Positions 54,264 to 62,861 of a DNA stretch of 64,000 nt are shown here, in pieces. Where the stretch lies: NCBI GenBank assembly GCA_024207135.1, contig CP042428.1, positions 1,116,001 through 1,180,000 of the forward strand. Direction: 5' to 3'. Made by a program: the position numbers and the translations under genes. Numbering within the stretch: the stretch's first letter is position 1; each line of letters starts with the position of its first letter. Source of the DNA: Arthrobacter sp. C2 (lineage in GTDB: Bacteria; Actinomycetota; Actinomycetes; Actinomycetales; Micrococcaceae). The notes beneath the pieces were generated by a model. The model saw only the letters and a program-made list of their open reading frames with translations, ran no database searches and was not told the DNA's origin.

Positions 54264-54967
54264 GGGGTGGCACCTTTGCTATTTCAGTGGGCTGGATGCA
54301 TGGTCCGGGATCGACCGGACCAGAATGCCCAGAATATCGCCCGTCAGGTCATATACCCGGCTCCACTGTCCGATGTTACGGGACCGCATCAGTGTTTTGT
54401 GAATATCTTCACAGGTATTTGGTTTCCTTGGAAGTTCGTGGCCTCTACGACAAAAATGCCAAAAGTGTTCTTTCCCCATCCTCCCGGAATGGGATCGATG
54501 CACCTGTCTGCACCGAGCGTGGTCTACGCTTCCTGAGCAACCTTTGAAGGACACGGAGCCTTGCTGCATTCCGTTGCGCGTTGCCCGAAAATCGGCGCAC
54601 GCTTGCAAGGGCTCTCAGCAGCTGATTCCTGCCCCTGTCAAGATTTCACAGAGTTCAGCCGACTAGCGTATTCATATCCCATCGCCCCCGCCGGATTCTT
54701 GAGGTCCACCGATCTTTGCAACACGACGGAAACGACCTCTCTCGGCCACATCAGTCGTGCTTCCAAGAAGATCCCGCCCCGTCTCATACACGACGCCACT
54801 TTCGGGGCCTACGTCCTGATGCATGGCAACTGCGGCAACGAGCCTCGATGGCATGGCCACGATCCTCTCCGGGATCACGCTCAAGAATTACCGGCATGTG
54901 ACGGCCTCCGAGCCGGGGCCCTTCGAAGCGACCTCAGGCGGGACTGTCAACGGCTCCGGAGAGCTGA
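54264..54967. other. 704 nt without a recognised gene, upstream of serA
   Basis: Short frames occur on both strands (for example 54672-54884 minus, 70 codons, rich in G/C third positions) but no motif, signal peptide or good ribosome site supports them. The stretch must contain the serA promoter/leader and the end of the ABC-F transcript. A gene remnant or a leader RNA cannot be excluded. Confidence 0.45.
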
Positions 54968-56560
54968 TTAGGCCCCGCGGACCGCGACCTCTCCCGGCTT
55001 CGCGTTCTCGGCGCCAAACACCAGGTAGCGGTTGGCAATTTTCTCGCTGAAGAACCGGTCGTGGCTGACGACAACCACGGCACCCGGGAAGTGAAGCAGC
55101 GCCCGTTCCATGACCTGCGTGCTCGACATGTCCAGGTGGTTCGTGGGCTCATCCAGGACCAGCACCGAGGCTCCCGAGAGCAGGCACATGGCCATAGCCA
55201 CCCGGGAACGCTGGCCTCCCGAGAGGTTGCCAATGCGGTTCTTCAGATCGGCCTCGGAGAACTGGAACATGGCCAGGAAGCGGTTGACCGATTTCTTGGT
55301 GGCGGTGAAGGCCAAGGAATTGGGCATGGCGTTGACCGCGTGGGTCACGGTGTCCTCGTTATCCAGTTCCTCAAGGATCTGGTTGTAGGAAACGACCGCG
55401 GCGCCCTTGGTCCAGGTGACATAACCCGAATCCTGCTTTTCCTCCTCCGTCAGCACGCGCAGCAGCGTGGACTTGCCACTGCCGTTGGCACCGAGGATCA
55501 CCAGGCGGTTGCCGCGACGCACCTCGAAGCTGAGATCGGTGAAGAGCGTCTTGTCCCCGTAGGACTTGGACAGGCCCTCCACCCGGCAGAGGGTGTCCTT
55601 GATGTGCAGGCCGCCGTAGATCTCAGTGATGATCTTGTCCACCGGGCGCGGGGCCCGCGACTTCTTGATCTTCGAAAGCTTGTTGTCCAGCCCCTTGCTG
55701 GCGGCCTTGGCCGCCTCGCGGCGGTCCGAGATACCTTCGGCCTCGAAGGCCAGAAGCTCTGACTCGTGGACGAACTGCGATTCGAGCGTCTTGAGCTTGA
55801 ACTGCTTGGCCACCACGTACTGGGCAAAGTTTCCCGGGTACTCGTGGAGGTGGAAGTTCTCGACCTCAACGATCCGGGTGACCACCGAGTCCAGGAACTT
55901 GCGGTCGTGCGAGACGATGATCGCCGCACCTTGGAAGGACTTGAACCAGTTCTCCAGCCATTCAACGCCGGCAACATCAAGGAAGTTGGTCGGCTCGTCC
56001 AGCAGGAGCACATCGGGGTCCTCGAGCAGGATCTTCGCCAGCGCGGCACGGTTGCGCCAGCCGCCGGACAGGGAGTCAATGGGACAGGTGCGGTGGGCTT
56101 CGTCAAAGCCGAGTTTGGTGAGCACGGTGTCGATGGTGCGTGGGTAGTCCCAGCCATCCAATCGATCCATGGATTCAAAGAGCTCCGACTGGCGATGGAT
56201 CAAACGTTCCATCTCGTCGGCCTTGGGATCGGCGGCAATGGCCTCATCGATCTCGGCAAGTTCCGCTTCGATGGCCTTGACCTCGCCAAAGAGCTCGTTG
56301 AGCACCTCTGAGATGGTGGCTCCACAGTTGAGTTCCGAGAACTGGGAGAAGTAGCCGATCTTGGTTCCCAGTTCCACGGCCACCGTCCCGGTGTCCGGCG
56401 ATACCTGGTCCAGCACCAGCTTCAGCAGGGTCGACTTGCCCGAGCCGTTTCGCCCGATCAGGCCGACCCGGTCCCCGGCCTCGAGCTTGAAGAATGCCTC
56501 GCGCAGGATTTGGTTGTTTTCGAATCGAACGCTGACATCGTTTAGCCGGATCAAGCTCAT
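54968..56560 (-). CDS. ABC-F family ATPase
   Basis: 530 residues with two ABC domains and no membrane spans. Domain 1: GRNGSGKST, LSGGWRNRAALAK, LLLDEPTNFLD. Domain 2: GANGSGKST, LSGGQRSRVAMAM, VLDEPTNHLD. The ~80-residue linker between them (KLKTLESQFVHESELLAF and a Lys/Arg-rich part) is the P-site tRNA interaction motif region of ABC-F proteins. These act on ribosomes, as translation factors or in antibiotic protection. No resistance subfamily can be named from sequence alone. Confidence 0.93.
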   Translation of the reverse strand: MSLIRLNDVSVRFENNQILREAFFKLEAGDRVGLIGRNGSGKSTLLKLVLDQVSPDTGTVAVELGTKIGYFSQFSELNCGATISEVLNELFGEVKAIEAELAEIDEAIAADPKADEMERLIHRQSELFESMDRLDGWDYPRTIDTVLTKLGFDEAHRTCPIDSLSGGWRNRAALAKILLEDPDVLLLDEPTNFLDVAGVEWLENWFKSFQGAAIIVSHDRKFLDSVVTRIVEVENFHLHEYPGNFAQYVVAKQFKLKTLESQFVHESELLAFEAEGISDRREAAKAASKGLDNKLSKIKKSRAPRPVDKIITEIYGGLHIKDTLCRVEGLSKSYGDKTLFTDLSFEVRRGNRLVILGANGSGKSTLLRVLTEEEKQDSGYVTWTKGAAVVSYNQILEELDNEDTVTHAVNAMPNSLAFTATKKSVNRFLAMFQFSEADLKNRIGNLSGGQRSRVAMAMCLLSGASVLVLDEPTNHLDMSSTQVMERALLHFPGAVVVVSHDRFFSEKIANRYLVFGAENAKPGEVAVRGA

Positions 56561-56739
56561 GCTGGTGTGGTCCTATCAATAGCATCGGTGGTGGAATAGC
56601 GGGCACGTTCCCCATGCGGAGACCGCTCGGTGAAATGGACACGAGCCAATACCGCTAAACACCAACAACGATTCTACAAGGCTTGGTCGTTGGCTCCCTT
56701 CGAGCTCCTCCCCCAGCGGCTCAACATGATGGCGCGTTC

Positions 56740-56770
56740 CTGCTTCCAATGCCACACTGGAAGCAGGAGG
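56740..56770 (+). promoter_or_regulatory. Hairpin whose 3' arm meets the Shine-Dalgarno of a small ORF
   Basis: CTGCTTCCA (56740-56748) and TGGAAGCAG (56758-56766) form a perfect 9-bp stem with a 9-nt loop. The AGGAGG ribosome site at 56765-56770 shares its first two bases with the stem, so folding could reduce access to it. Confidence 0.6.
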
Positions 56771-56776
56771 CGTGCC

Positions 56777-57013
56777 GTGTCTGCAAACGAATTCACCGGT
56801 TCACGCGACAGTTCTGCCCACGAACAGCTCATCTGGGACTACATCGAGTCCCTGCCCGCCAGCGAGATCGACAACATCATCGGACGCGCCGAGCGCAAGG
56901 TCGAGAAGATCGCCTACGGCATGCACATGGCCGGGCGGCCGATCAGCCTCGAGATCCGCAAGCGCCTGATCCGCTCGGCCATCCTGCGCGAACTCAACAC
57001 CCGCGCGGGATGA
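56777..57013 (+). CDS. Small conserved-looking helical protein, unknown function
   Basis: 78 residues from a GTG at 56777, chosen because AGGAGG lies exactly six bases upstream; the frame is open further but without a ribosome site. The protein is charged and helical (QLIWDYIESLPASEIDNI, RAERKVEKIAYGMHMAG, RKRLIRSAILRELN), with no signal peptide, Cys pair or HTH clearly visible. I do not recognise the family. It is divergent from the ABC-F gene and convergent with the SH3-repeat gene. The hairpin at its ribosome site suggests translational control. Confidence 0.75.
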   Translation: MSANEFTGSRDSSAHEQLIWDYIESLPASEIDNIIGRAERKVEKIAYGMHMAGRPISLEIRKRLIRSAILRELNTRAG

Positions 57014-57070
57014 CCCGGATTCTTTACTCTGCCTTCCAAAGATTATCTGTCGGGCACCGACCAGCTACCG

Positions 57071-59998
57071 CTACTTGGCATACGTCTCGGCATGGATGTG
57101 GTCCAGGTGTCTGGTTGTGTCGTTCCAGTTATTGGTGAACTGTTGGCCGTATTTGCCCGACTTCGAGTATTCTTCCCAGCCTTTTGCCGGTCCCAGCCAG
57201 ATCTTGTCCTGCCAGATCAGGTAGCTGACGCGCAAGGATACCCGGTTGGCGATCAGGAAGTCGGCAATCTCGTCGCCGTTCCTGACGCCCTGGGCGGTCT
57301 TGTAGTTCTTGATCATGATGTCCGTGGCCAGGCCCTGGCTGTGGCCAGCGGAACCCGGGCGGACGCCGCCGTAGGACGAGACATAGTCCCCGAACCTAGC
57401 CTCGACCGCATTCATGATAGCCACTGTCTCCGGCTGCAGCGGAGCCAACGGTGTCTTGGTCAGGTACGCCTCAGAGATCCAGCCGGTACCGTGGCGCGAA
57501 ATCACTCGCGCCCATTTGTCTCGGGATTCCAAGTAGGGCACCTTTTCCCCGGGCTTGATCGTGCCAAGCGTCGGATACACGGGGGAACTGCCCAAGCGTA
57601 CGTTGACGGTTCCGGTGGCCCAGCGGTATTGGGTGACAGGCTTCGTTGGCGGGGCCGAGGTGGCGAGGTAAAGCGTGCTCACCCAACCCGTCCCCTTGCT
57701 GGTCTTGACGTTGGCCCAGACACCCGAGGAGCGACCAAGGAGCACCCTCTCCCCTACGGGGACGACTCCGATGGCGCCATGGTTGGTTCCGGCGCCCGAG
57801 CGCAGGTTCAGGTTTGCGGTGGTCCAGCGCGGGGAGGTGAAGGTGGTTTCATCGGGTTTGGGGGCAGGGGGCTTGGGTGCCGCGGTTGCCAGGTAGTCGG
57901 CGCTCACCCAACCTGTTCGTCCACCCACCTCGATATTGGCCCAGCCGCCGGAGGATGTGCCGAGCATGACCCGATCCCCCTTGGAAACCACTTCAATAAC
58001 TCGGTGGTTGGTTCCGGGTCCCGAGCGGAGATTGACATTGGCTGTGGCCCAGCGCGTGACGTTGAAGGTCACCGGTGGCTTGGAGGGCAGAACCTGGTTC
58101 ACCTTCGTGGACAAGCCCTTGGATTCCATCCAGCCAATGCCGGCGCTGGTCCTCACCTGCTGCCACGCACCCGAAGTGCGCAACCACTGCACCTTCGTGT
58201 TCATCGGCATCGCGATGATTGCCTTGCTGCTGGTGCTCGTGCCTGCGTAGGCTCGCTGGCTGCCGTTGACCCAACGATAGATCACCGCGGGGCTGGCCTT
58301 GCTCAGCGTGGATGACGGGACAAAACCGGTCTTCCCCGAGACAACGATCTTGGTCCAGGAACCGGACCTGCCGAGCACCTCGACCTTGGTCTGACGGTGG
58401 ATCGTGACCAGATTCGCAGAGGAAGCAGAAGCCGCACTCTTCACCGTGGTGTACACGTTGACGTAGTTGTAGACCTTGGGCTTCGCGGGTGGCTTGATTG
58501 CCGCATTCGAGAGCGTGCTCGACGGCATCCAGCCAATGCCGGCGCTGGTGCGGACTTGCTGCCAGGACCCGGAGGTACGCAGCCAGGTGATCCTGGTGTT
58601 GTTTGCCAGTGTGCCAAGCTTCTTGCTGGAGGTCTTCGTGCTCTGGAAGACTGGCTGGTTGCCGTTTACCCACCGGTAAATGGCTGCGGGGTTCGATGCG
58701 CTGAGGGCACTGGACGGAACGAAACCCGTCTTTCCCGACACGACGACTTTGGTCCAGGAACCGGAGTTGCCGAGCACCTCGACCTTGGTCTGGCGGTGGA
58801 TCGTCACGAGGTTGGCCGACGAGGCGGCCGCCTTGGCCTTCACCGTGGTGAATGCCTTGGTGTAGTTGTAGACCTTGGGCTTCGCCGGGGCCTTGATCGC
58901 CTTGGTGGCAAGCTTGCTTGATTGCATCCAACCAATGCCGGCGCTGGTGCGCACCTGCTGCCAGGACCCCGAGGTCCGCAACCATTGGATCCTGGTGTTG
59001 TTTGAGAGCGTGCCAATCTTCTTGCTGGTGGTCATGGTGGACTGGAAGACCGGCTGCTTGCCGTTCACCCAGCGATATATGGCCGCGGGGTTCGTCGTGC
59101 TCAGTGCGTTTGCGGGAACGAAACCGGTCTTCCCCGACACCTTGACCTTGTTCCAAGACCCGGTCTTGCCAAGCACCTCCACCTTGGTCTGGCGGTGGAT
59201 CGAGAGCACGCTGGACGAGCTTGCCGCCGCCTTGGCCTTCACCGTGGTGAAGGCCTTGGTGTAGTTGTAGACCTTGGGCTTCGCGGGTGGCTTGATTGCC
59301 GCATTCGAGAGCTTGATCGACTGCATCCAGCCGATGCCAGCGCTGGTGCGCACCTGCTGCCAGGAACCCGAGGTCCGCAGCCACTGGATCCTGGTGTTGT
59401 TCGACAGTGTGCCTAGCTTCTTGCTGGTGGTCTTCGTGCCCTGGAAGACCGGCTGCTTGCCGTTCACCCAGCGGTAAATGGCCGCGGGATTCGATGCGCT
59501 GAGGCCACTGGACGGGACGAATCCGGTCTTGCCCAACACCCTGATCTTGGTCCAAGACCCGGTCTTGCCAACGACCTCCACCTTGGTCTGGCGGTGGATC
59601 GAGACCGCGTTGGCCGAGTTTGCGGTTGCCTTCGCCTTCACCGTGGTGAAGGCCTTGGTGTAGTTGTAAACCTTCGCCGTGGCCGCCGCGACAGGCTTGA
59701 GGAAGTTACCCGATACCCAGCCGGTTTTCGATTTGTAAGTGACCTGGTTCCAGATGCCACTGGTATTGAGGATTGTCAGCCTGGTGTTCTTAGGAATCAC
59801 CAGAAGCGAGGCCGATTTCACATTGGTGGTCTTGCGGAGATTCAGGTTTGCCGTGGTCAGCTTGACCGGTTTCGCCTTGGCGGTGTTGATGCCGACCGAC
59901 GCGATCGGCGCAAGCGGCTGTGCGGTGGCGATGCTGGTTGGCCCGCCAACCAGCGCAACGGCAAGGGCCAGCACTACTCCAAGGTGTTTACGCTGCAA
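57071..59998 (-). CDS. Secreted SH3-repeat protein with C-terminal M15-like peptidase domain
   Basis: 975 residues with a signal peptide (cleavage likely after TSIATAQP). One SH3b domain (about 45-102) is followed by four 133-residue tandem units (about 110-640), each made of two SH3-like modules ending in GKTGFVPSS and GIGWMQSS. Three more SH3b domains follow (TANVNLRSGPGTNH, TANLNLRSGAGTNH, TGTVNVRLGSS). The last ~125 residues contain GHSQGLATDI and LDHIHAE, the H-x6-D and H-x-H zinc ligands of M15/VanY-like DD-peptidases. Probably a wall-binding peptidoglycan hydrolase; catalysis is inferred. Confidence 0.85.
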   Translation of the reverse strand: MQRKHLGVVLALAVALVGGPTSIATAQPLAPIASVGINTAKAKPVKLTTANLNLRKTTNVKSASLLVIPKNTRLTILNTSGIWNQVTYKSKTGWVSGNFLKPVAAATAKVYNYTKAFTTVKAKATANSANAVSIHRQTKVEVVGKTGSWTKIRVLGKTGFVPSSGLSASNPAAIYRWVNGKQPVFQGTKTTSKKLGTLSNNTRIQWLRTSGSWQQVRTSAGIGWMQSIKLSNAAIKPPAKPKVYNYTKAFTTVKAKAAASSSSVLSIHRQTKVEVLGKTGSWNKVKVSGKTGFVPANALSTTNPAAIYRWVNGKQPVFQSTMTTSKKIGTLSNNTRIQWLRTSGSWQQVRTSAGIGWMQSSKLATKAIKAPAKPKVYNYTKAFTTVKAKAAASSANLVTIHRQTKVEVLGNSGSWTKVVVSGKTGFVPSSALSASNPAAIYRWVNGNQPVFQSTKTSSKKLGTLANNTRITWLRTSGSWQQVRTSAGIGWMPSSTLSNAAIKPPAKPKVYNYVNVYTTVKSAASASSANLVTIHRQTKVEVLGRSGSWTKIVVSGKTGFVPSSTLSKASPAVIYRWVNGSQRAYAGTSTSSKAIIAMPMNTKVQWLRTSGAWQQVRTSAGIGWMESKGLSTKVNQVLPSKPPVTFNVTRWATANVNLRSGPGTNHRVIEVVSKGDRVMLGTSSGGWANIEVGGRTGWVSADYLATAAPKPPAPKPDETTFTSPRWTTANLNLRSGAGTNHGAIGVVPVGERVLLGRSSGVWANVKTSKGTGWVSTLYLATSAPPTKPVTQYRWATGTVNVRLGSSPVYPTLGTIKPGEKVPYLESRDKWARVISRHGTGWISEAYLTKTPLAPLQPETVAIMNAVEARFGDYVSSYGGVRPGSAGHSQGLATDIMIKNYKTAQGVRNGDEIADFLIANRVSLRVSYLIWQDKIWLGPAKGWEEYSKSGKYGQQFTNNWNDTTRHLDHIHAETYAK
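58076..59671 (-). repeat. Four tandem 399-nt coding repeats in the SH3-repeat gene
   Basis: The GTAGTTGTA(G/A) marker recurs at 59660, 59261, 58862 and 58463, an exact spacing of 399 nt (133 codons). Unit boundaries are approximate. Units 1-3 (from the N-terminus) are nearly identical; the fourth is more diverged (YNYVNVYTTVKSAAS). Confidence 0.88.
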
Positions 59999-60341
59999 TG
60001 TGGGCTCCTGAAAAAGGGATGACGATCAAGGCATAACAGTACCCAAAAACGTCATGTCCGGGTTGATTTCCATGAAAATCTCCGTCCTTTCCTACAACAT
60101 GCGCCGCACAGTGTCTTCGTGGTCAAGCGGCGCGGCAATTCACCGGCCATCAGCGGCCCGCTTTGCCGGTGGCTCGATCTCTGCCAAACCATTCCCAGCG
60201 GAGCAGGAAAGTTGATAAGTGAAGCCACTGCCCGCGGCACATCCAGGCTCCAGAAACATTATGGCTTGTCCAAAATGGAATGGGCGCGCTGCGTGTACGT
60301 GCTTCAAAGTCGTACCGGCAGCGCGCCCATGGCGAATCGCG
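59999..60341. other. 343-nt intergenic region between the SH3-repeat gene and rpmJ
   Basis: No gene is seen. It contains the rpmJ terminator (60280-60330) and the promoter of the SH3-repeat gene near 60000-60100; the remainder shows no recognisable element. Confidence 0.5.
60280..60330 (-). terminator. Terminator-like hairpin after rpmJ
   Basis: ATGGGCGCGCTGC (60280-60292) and GCAGCGCGCCCAT (60318-60330) form a perfect 13-bp stem; the 25-nt loop has an inner GTAC/GTAC pair. It starts 11 nt past the rpmJ stop. Confidence 0.72.
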
Positions 60342-60464
60342 TCAGCCCTGTCGGGCTTTCATGCGGGGGTTCTTCTTGTTGATGACAAAGACCTTGCCAC
60401 GGCGTCGAACGACCTGGGCGCCGGGGATCTTCTTCAGCGAGCGGATGGAATTGCGCACTTTCAT
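60342..60464 (-). CDS. rpmJ: 50S ribosomal protein L36, zinc-free (C-) paralogue
   Basis: 40 residues from the ATG at 60464, with AAAGGA seven bases upstream. [19 protein letters not shown] and [20 protein letters not shown] fit L36, but the Cys and His residues that bind zinc in the standard protein are absent. In actinobacteria such C- paralogues replace the zinc-binding form when zinc is scarce. It lies 55 nt after the CobW-C gene, whose upstream region has a Zur-like box, so the two are probably one zinc-regulated transcript. Confidence 0.94.
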   Translation of the reverse strand: MKVRNSIRSLKKIPGAQVVRRRGKVFVINKKNPRMKARQG

Positions 60465-60519
60465 TCTTTTTCCTTTGGTAGGTGTTGCAGCAAAAAGGTT
60501 GGAGGCTAACGCGTTGGCG

Positions 60520-61620
60520 TCAGGCCAGGTCGGTGAGCCGGAGGGCATCCTCGAAATCCGGTGACCCCAGGATTTCGGCATCGGTGAGCTCGCAGGAGTG
60601 AAGGAGCGCCGCCAATTCAGCGATGTCGTTGCTGTCGCTTGTCAGAGCCACATGCGTGCGCGCCGTTTCCACACCCCATGTCCCCTGGTTTTCGATCCAA
60701 ACGAACGGACCGGCGCCGCCAAGCACCACCTTGGTTTCCGGTGAATTGCCGATCCACAGCGTGCCTCGCAACCACACGCATCCCTCGGCTAGCCAGCCCA
60801 GCGCTTCCTTGAGCCGCCCCGGGTGCAATGGACGCCCAGCCAGCAGTTCAATAGTTGTGAATGGGCCGTCCTTGGCCATCTTCTCCTTGGAAGTGCCGGC
60901 AATGCGGACATGGACGTTTCCGGGTGTCGAACGCCGGCGAGCAGCCTCCGGCTCATGGGCATTGAGTGCAAGACCTTGGTCGGGGTGGATCACGGCCAGG
61001 TGCGGTCCCAGCTCCTCAAGCAGCTGGGCTCCGCGATGGAACAAGTCGCCTCCGGATTGGCAGCCGGGCGCCTCGGCCTCAAAGAGGTGGGCGAAGAACC
61101 CCTCGAGCAACAGCGCGGTGTCGGCAAAGGCGATTTCCTTGACGAGAAATTCCCCTGCGGTCCGCTCATCGTCTTGCACGCTACTGAGCCCCGCCTGCCA
61201 GAGGGTGCGGGAGTCCCACATCTGGTCTTCAAGCGCGGCCGGGTCCAATGCGAGACAGACCGAATCGATGTTTGTCCCGCGCGCGGCCAACAGCGGACCG
61301 AGAATTTCCAGCACCATGCCCGCGTTCACGCTTGGCGGCAGCCCCACGAAAACGTCCCTGGGTGCGGCGTCGAGGACTCGGGTCACCGTGGGCACCACGT
61401 CCAGCCTCACGGTGCAGGTGAGGCAGCCATGCTCCAGCGCAATTTCGGTGCGGTCGACTTCGACCGCACCGCGGGAAACACGACGCAGCACCCGTTCGCC
61501 CTCAAGCAAGTCGTGGCGAACCACGATGGCTTCGGGGCTGGTCGCCAGCAATGCGTCCAGTGCCTTGTCGCGGACGTGGGCTTCAAGCGAAGTTACAAGT
61601 ATGAGAGTCACACCGACCAC
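60520..61620 (-). CDS. CobW-C family protein, Mrf (Mpy recruitment factor)-like
   Basis: 366 residues from a GTG at 61620, possibly on a leaderless message. The N-terminus ([16 protein letters not shown]) aligns with the start of COG0523 GTPases but has no GxxGxGK P-loop. HGCLTCTVR around 84-92 is the metal-binding GCxxC element, and [14 protein letters not shown] begins the CobW-C domain. This resembles mycobacterial Mrf/Rv0106, which brings the hibernation factor Mpy to ribosomes under zinc limitation and is also encoded with zinc-free ribosomal proteins. Here it precedes rpmJ. Function by analogy only. Confidence 0.82.
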   Translation of the reverse strand: MVGVTLILVTSLEAHVRDKALDALLATSPEAIVVRHDLLEGERVLRRVSRGAVEVDRTEIALEHGCLTCTVRLDVVPTVTRVLDAAPRDVFVGLPPSVNAGMVLEILGPLLAARGTNIDSVCLALDPAALEDQMWDSRTLWQAGLSSVQDDERTAGEFLVKEIAFADTALLLEGFFAHLFEAEAPGCQSGGDLFHRGAQLLEELGPHLAVIHPDQGLALNAHEPEAARRRSTPGNVHVRIAGTSKEKMAKDGPFTTIELLAGRPLHPGRLKEALGWLAEGCVWLRGTLWIGNSPETKVVLGGAGPFVWIENQGTWGVETARTHVALTSDSNDIAELAALLHSCELTDAEILGSPDFEDALRLTDLA

Positions 61621-61626
61621 AGTAAC

Positions 61627-61647
61627 TAATAATGATTCTCATTAGCA
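61627..61647 (-). promoter_or_regulatory. zur box: Zur-like operator upstream of the CobW-C/rpmJ operon
   Basis: The 21 bases contain AATGA-TTC-TCATT as a perfect core repeat, within TAAT..ATTA arms, close to the actinobacterial Zur box pattern (TGAnAATGATTnTCATTnTCA). It ends seven bases before the GTG, where a bound repressor would block transcription. Zinc-free L36 downstream supports Zur control. Confidence 0.78.
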
Positions 61648-61740
61648 ACTTGCGGGCAGCCGCGATCCTGTTTCCGGTTGGCCCCTTGGGCAAGTCGCAC
61701 CATGGACACGAACGTTCCGCCTCGTCGAAGGACCGTTGCA

Positions 61741-62238
61741 TCAATGTGGTTCGTGGTGCACCGGGACCACCACGACCGGCAGCGTCTGGTGGGCGATCAC
61801 GCGGTGCGCGGTCGTTCCGTTGAGCAGTTCCGACAGCCTGGCGCCAACACCATGGTGCCGGGTTCCGACCACGATCATGCGCGCATGCAGCTCGCTGCCG
61901 AGCCGTGCCAGGGCCTTGCCGGGGTCCCCCGCCAGCACGCGGAGTGACCAGGAAATCTTTGAACCGGCCATGGCGCTGTCCAGTATCCGCAGGATGTCGC
62001 GTGCGTCCTCGGTCATGTCCTCGTCGATGTCCTGGGGGTGCAGCGAGTTGCCGCGGATGTCCTCCTTCAGTTCCCATTCGACCAGGTAGCTGTTGATCTC
62101 CACATAGGCAAAGACCAACGGCGCCCCCAGTCCCTCCGCCAGCGTCCTCGCCTCGAGCACCACGCGCCGTGGCTGCTTCGGCAGCACCCCGACGACGATC
62201 GGGCCCACTCCCCCGACGTTCGGCATTTCCTTGTCCAT
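61741..62238 (-). CDS. Universal stress protein (UspA) family
   Basis: 165 residues from the ATG at 62238; AAGGAGG lies five bases upstream, ruling out the longer frame. VVGVLPKQPRRVVLEA starts the single Usp domain and MIVVGTRHHGVGARLSELLNGTTAHRVI gives the ATP-binding G-x2-G-x9-G(S/T) pattern, here GTRHHG then LLNGTTAHRV. ATP-binding Usp proteins help cells through stress and dormancy; a specific role is not evident. It lies 120 nt upstream of the Zur-controlled operon on the same strand. Confidence 0.88.
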   Translation of the reverse strand: MDKEMPNVGGVGPIVVGVLPKQPRRVVLEARTLAEGLGAPLVFAYVEINSYLVEWELKEDIRGNSLHPQDIDEDMTEDARDILRILDSAMAGSKISWSLRVLAGDPGKALARLGSELHARMIVVGTRHHGVGARLSELLNGTTAHRVIAHQTLPVVVVPVHHEPH

Positions 62239-62551
62239 CTCGGCCTCCTTGCGTCGTTGCAATCCAACCTCTACCTATTTGGTATTTTCCGCCCATAGTC
62301 TCGGGAGAGGAACAGCAACTGGCCTCGACCTTCCCGCCGACCGCCCGCTTTTGTCCGGTGCCACGAACCACCAGTCACTCGGGGCTTGCCGCCCGTCCAT
62401 GTGAACGCGGACAGAGCGACATGCACCATCGATACGTTGGGATTCCATGCGTGCACCGGCATTGTCCCGGGGCCCGTAATCGGCAGCATTTGCCCAACGG
62501 CGGATCTTGCCCGGGCGCGCATGGCTCTCGCATCCCCACATGAAGGAAGAC
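62239..62551. other. 313-nt divergent intergenic region
   Basis: Lies between the divergent Usp gene and a small secreted protein gene. Long frames on both strands are side effects of high GC; none has a motif or ribosome site. It must hold both promoters. Confidence 0.45.
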
Positions 62552-62785
62552 ATGACCCAGACCCAGATTCCGGTGGTCCGGTACAAACGGGGCCTTGCCT
62601 CGGCCGTACTGCTCGCCGTGCTCGGCGGGGCGTTTGCCGCACCCATTCCGTCCTTTGCCGCTTCGGCGGTTCCCACCGCCCCGGTCATCTCGACGACCGA
62701 CACTACCTGGCAGTACCTTGATGATGGTTCGGATCGCCCTCATGTTCGCTGGATCCAGCGGAGCGATGGATGCATTCCGCAATAA
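62552..62785 (+). CDS. Small secreted protein, possibly a truncated phosphoesterase N-terminus
   Basis: 77 residues from the ATG at 62552 (AAGGA six bases upstream). A signal peptide (RYKRGLASAVLLAVLGG, cleavage after PSFAAS) precedes only ~45 mature residues. These include TTWQYLDDGSD, which recalls the first strand of large secreted metallophosphoesterases, but the rest of such a domain is missing. The ORF ends shortly before an 18-bp terminator. It may be a small exported protein or the stub left by a deletion. Confidence 0.55.
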   Translation: MTQTQIPVVRYKRGLASAVLLAVLGGAFAAPIPSFAASAVPTAPVISTTDTTWQYLDDGSDRPHVRWIQRSDGCIPQ

Positions 62786-62801
62786 CGAAGTAACCGCTTA
62801 A

Positions 62802-62841
62802 GCCAAGGATCGCCCGACCTCGCGGTCGGGCGATCCTTGGC
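62802..62841. terminator. Bidirectional terminator, 18-bp perfect hairpin
   Basis: Arms 62802-62819 and 62824-62841 with a TCGC loop, between the convergent stops at 62785 and 62862. Confidence 0.85.
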
Positions 62842-62861
62842 CTCTGGGCATCAAAGCAATT

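Noticed and set aside
54561-54971. 136-codon plus-strand frame ahead of the ABC-F gene end
   Set aside because: Cys/Arg/Pro-rich translation without motif; no ribosome site.
57092-58315. 407-codon plus-strand frame opposite the SH3-repeat gene
   Set aside because: Antisense of a repetitive GC-rich gene; the minus-strand protein has a signal peptide and recognisable domains.
57993-59555. 520-codon minus-strand frame within the SH3-repeat gene
   Set aside because: Alternative frame of the repeats (Gln/His-rich); arises from the periodic sequence.
62386-62721. Longer plus-strand start for the small secreted protein
   Set aside because: Different frame and no ribosome site; ATG 62552 has AAGGA and opens a proper signal peptide.
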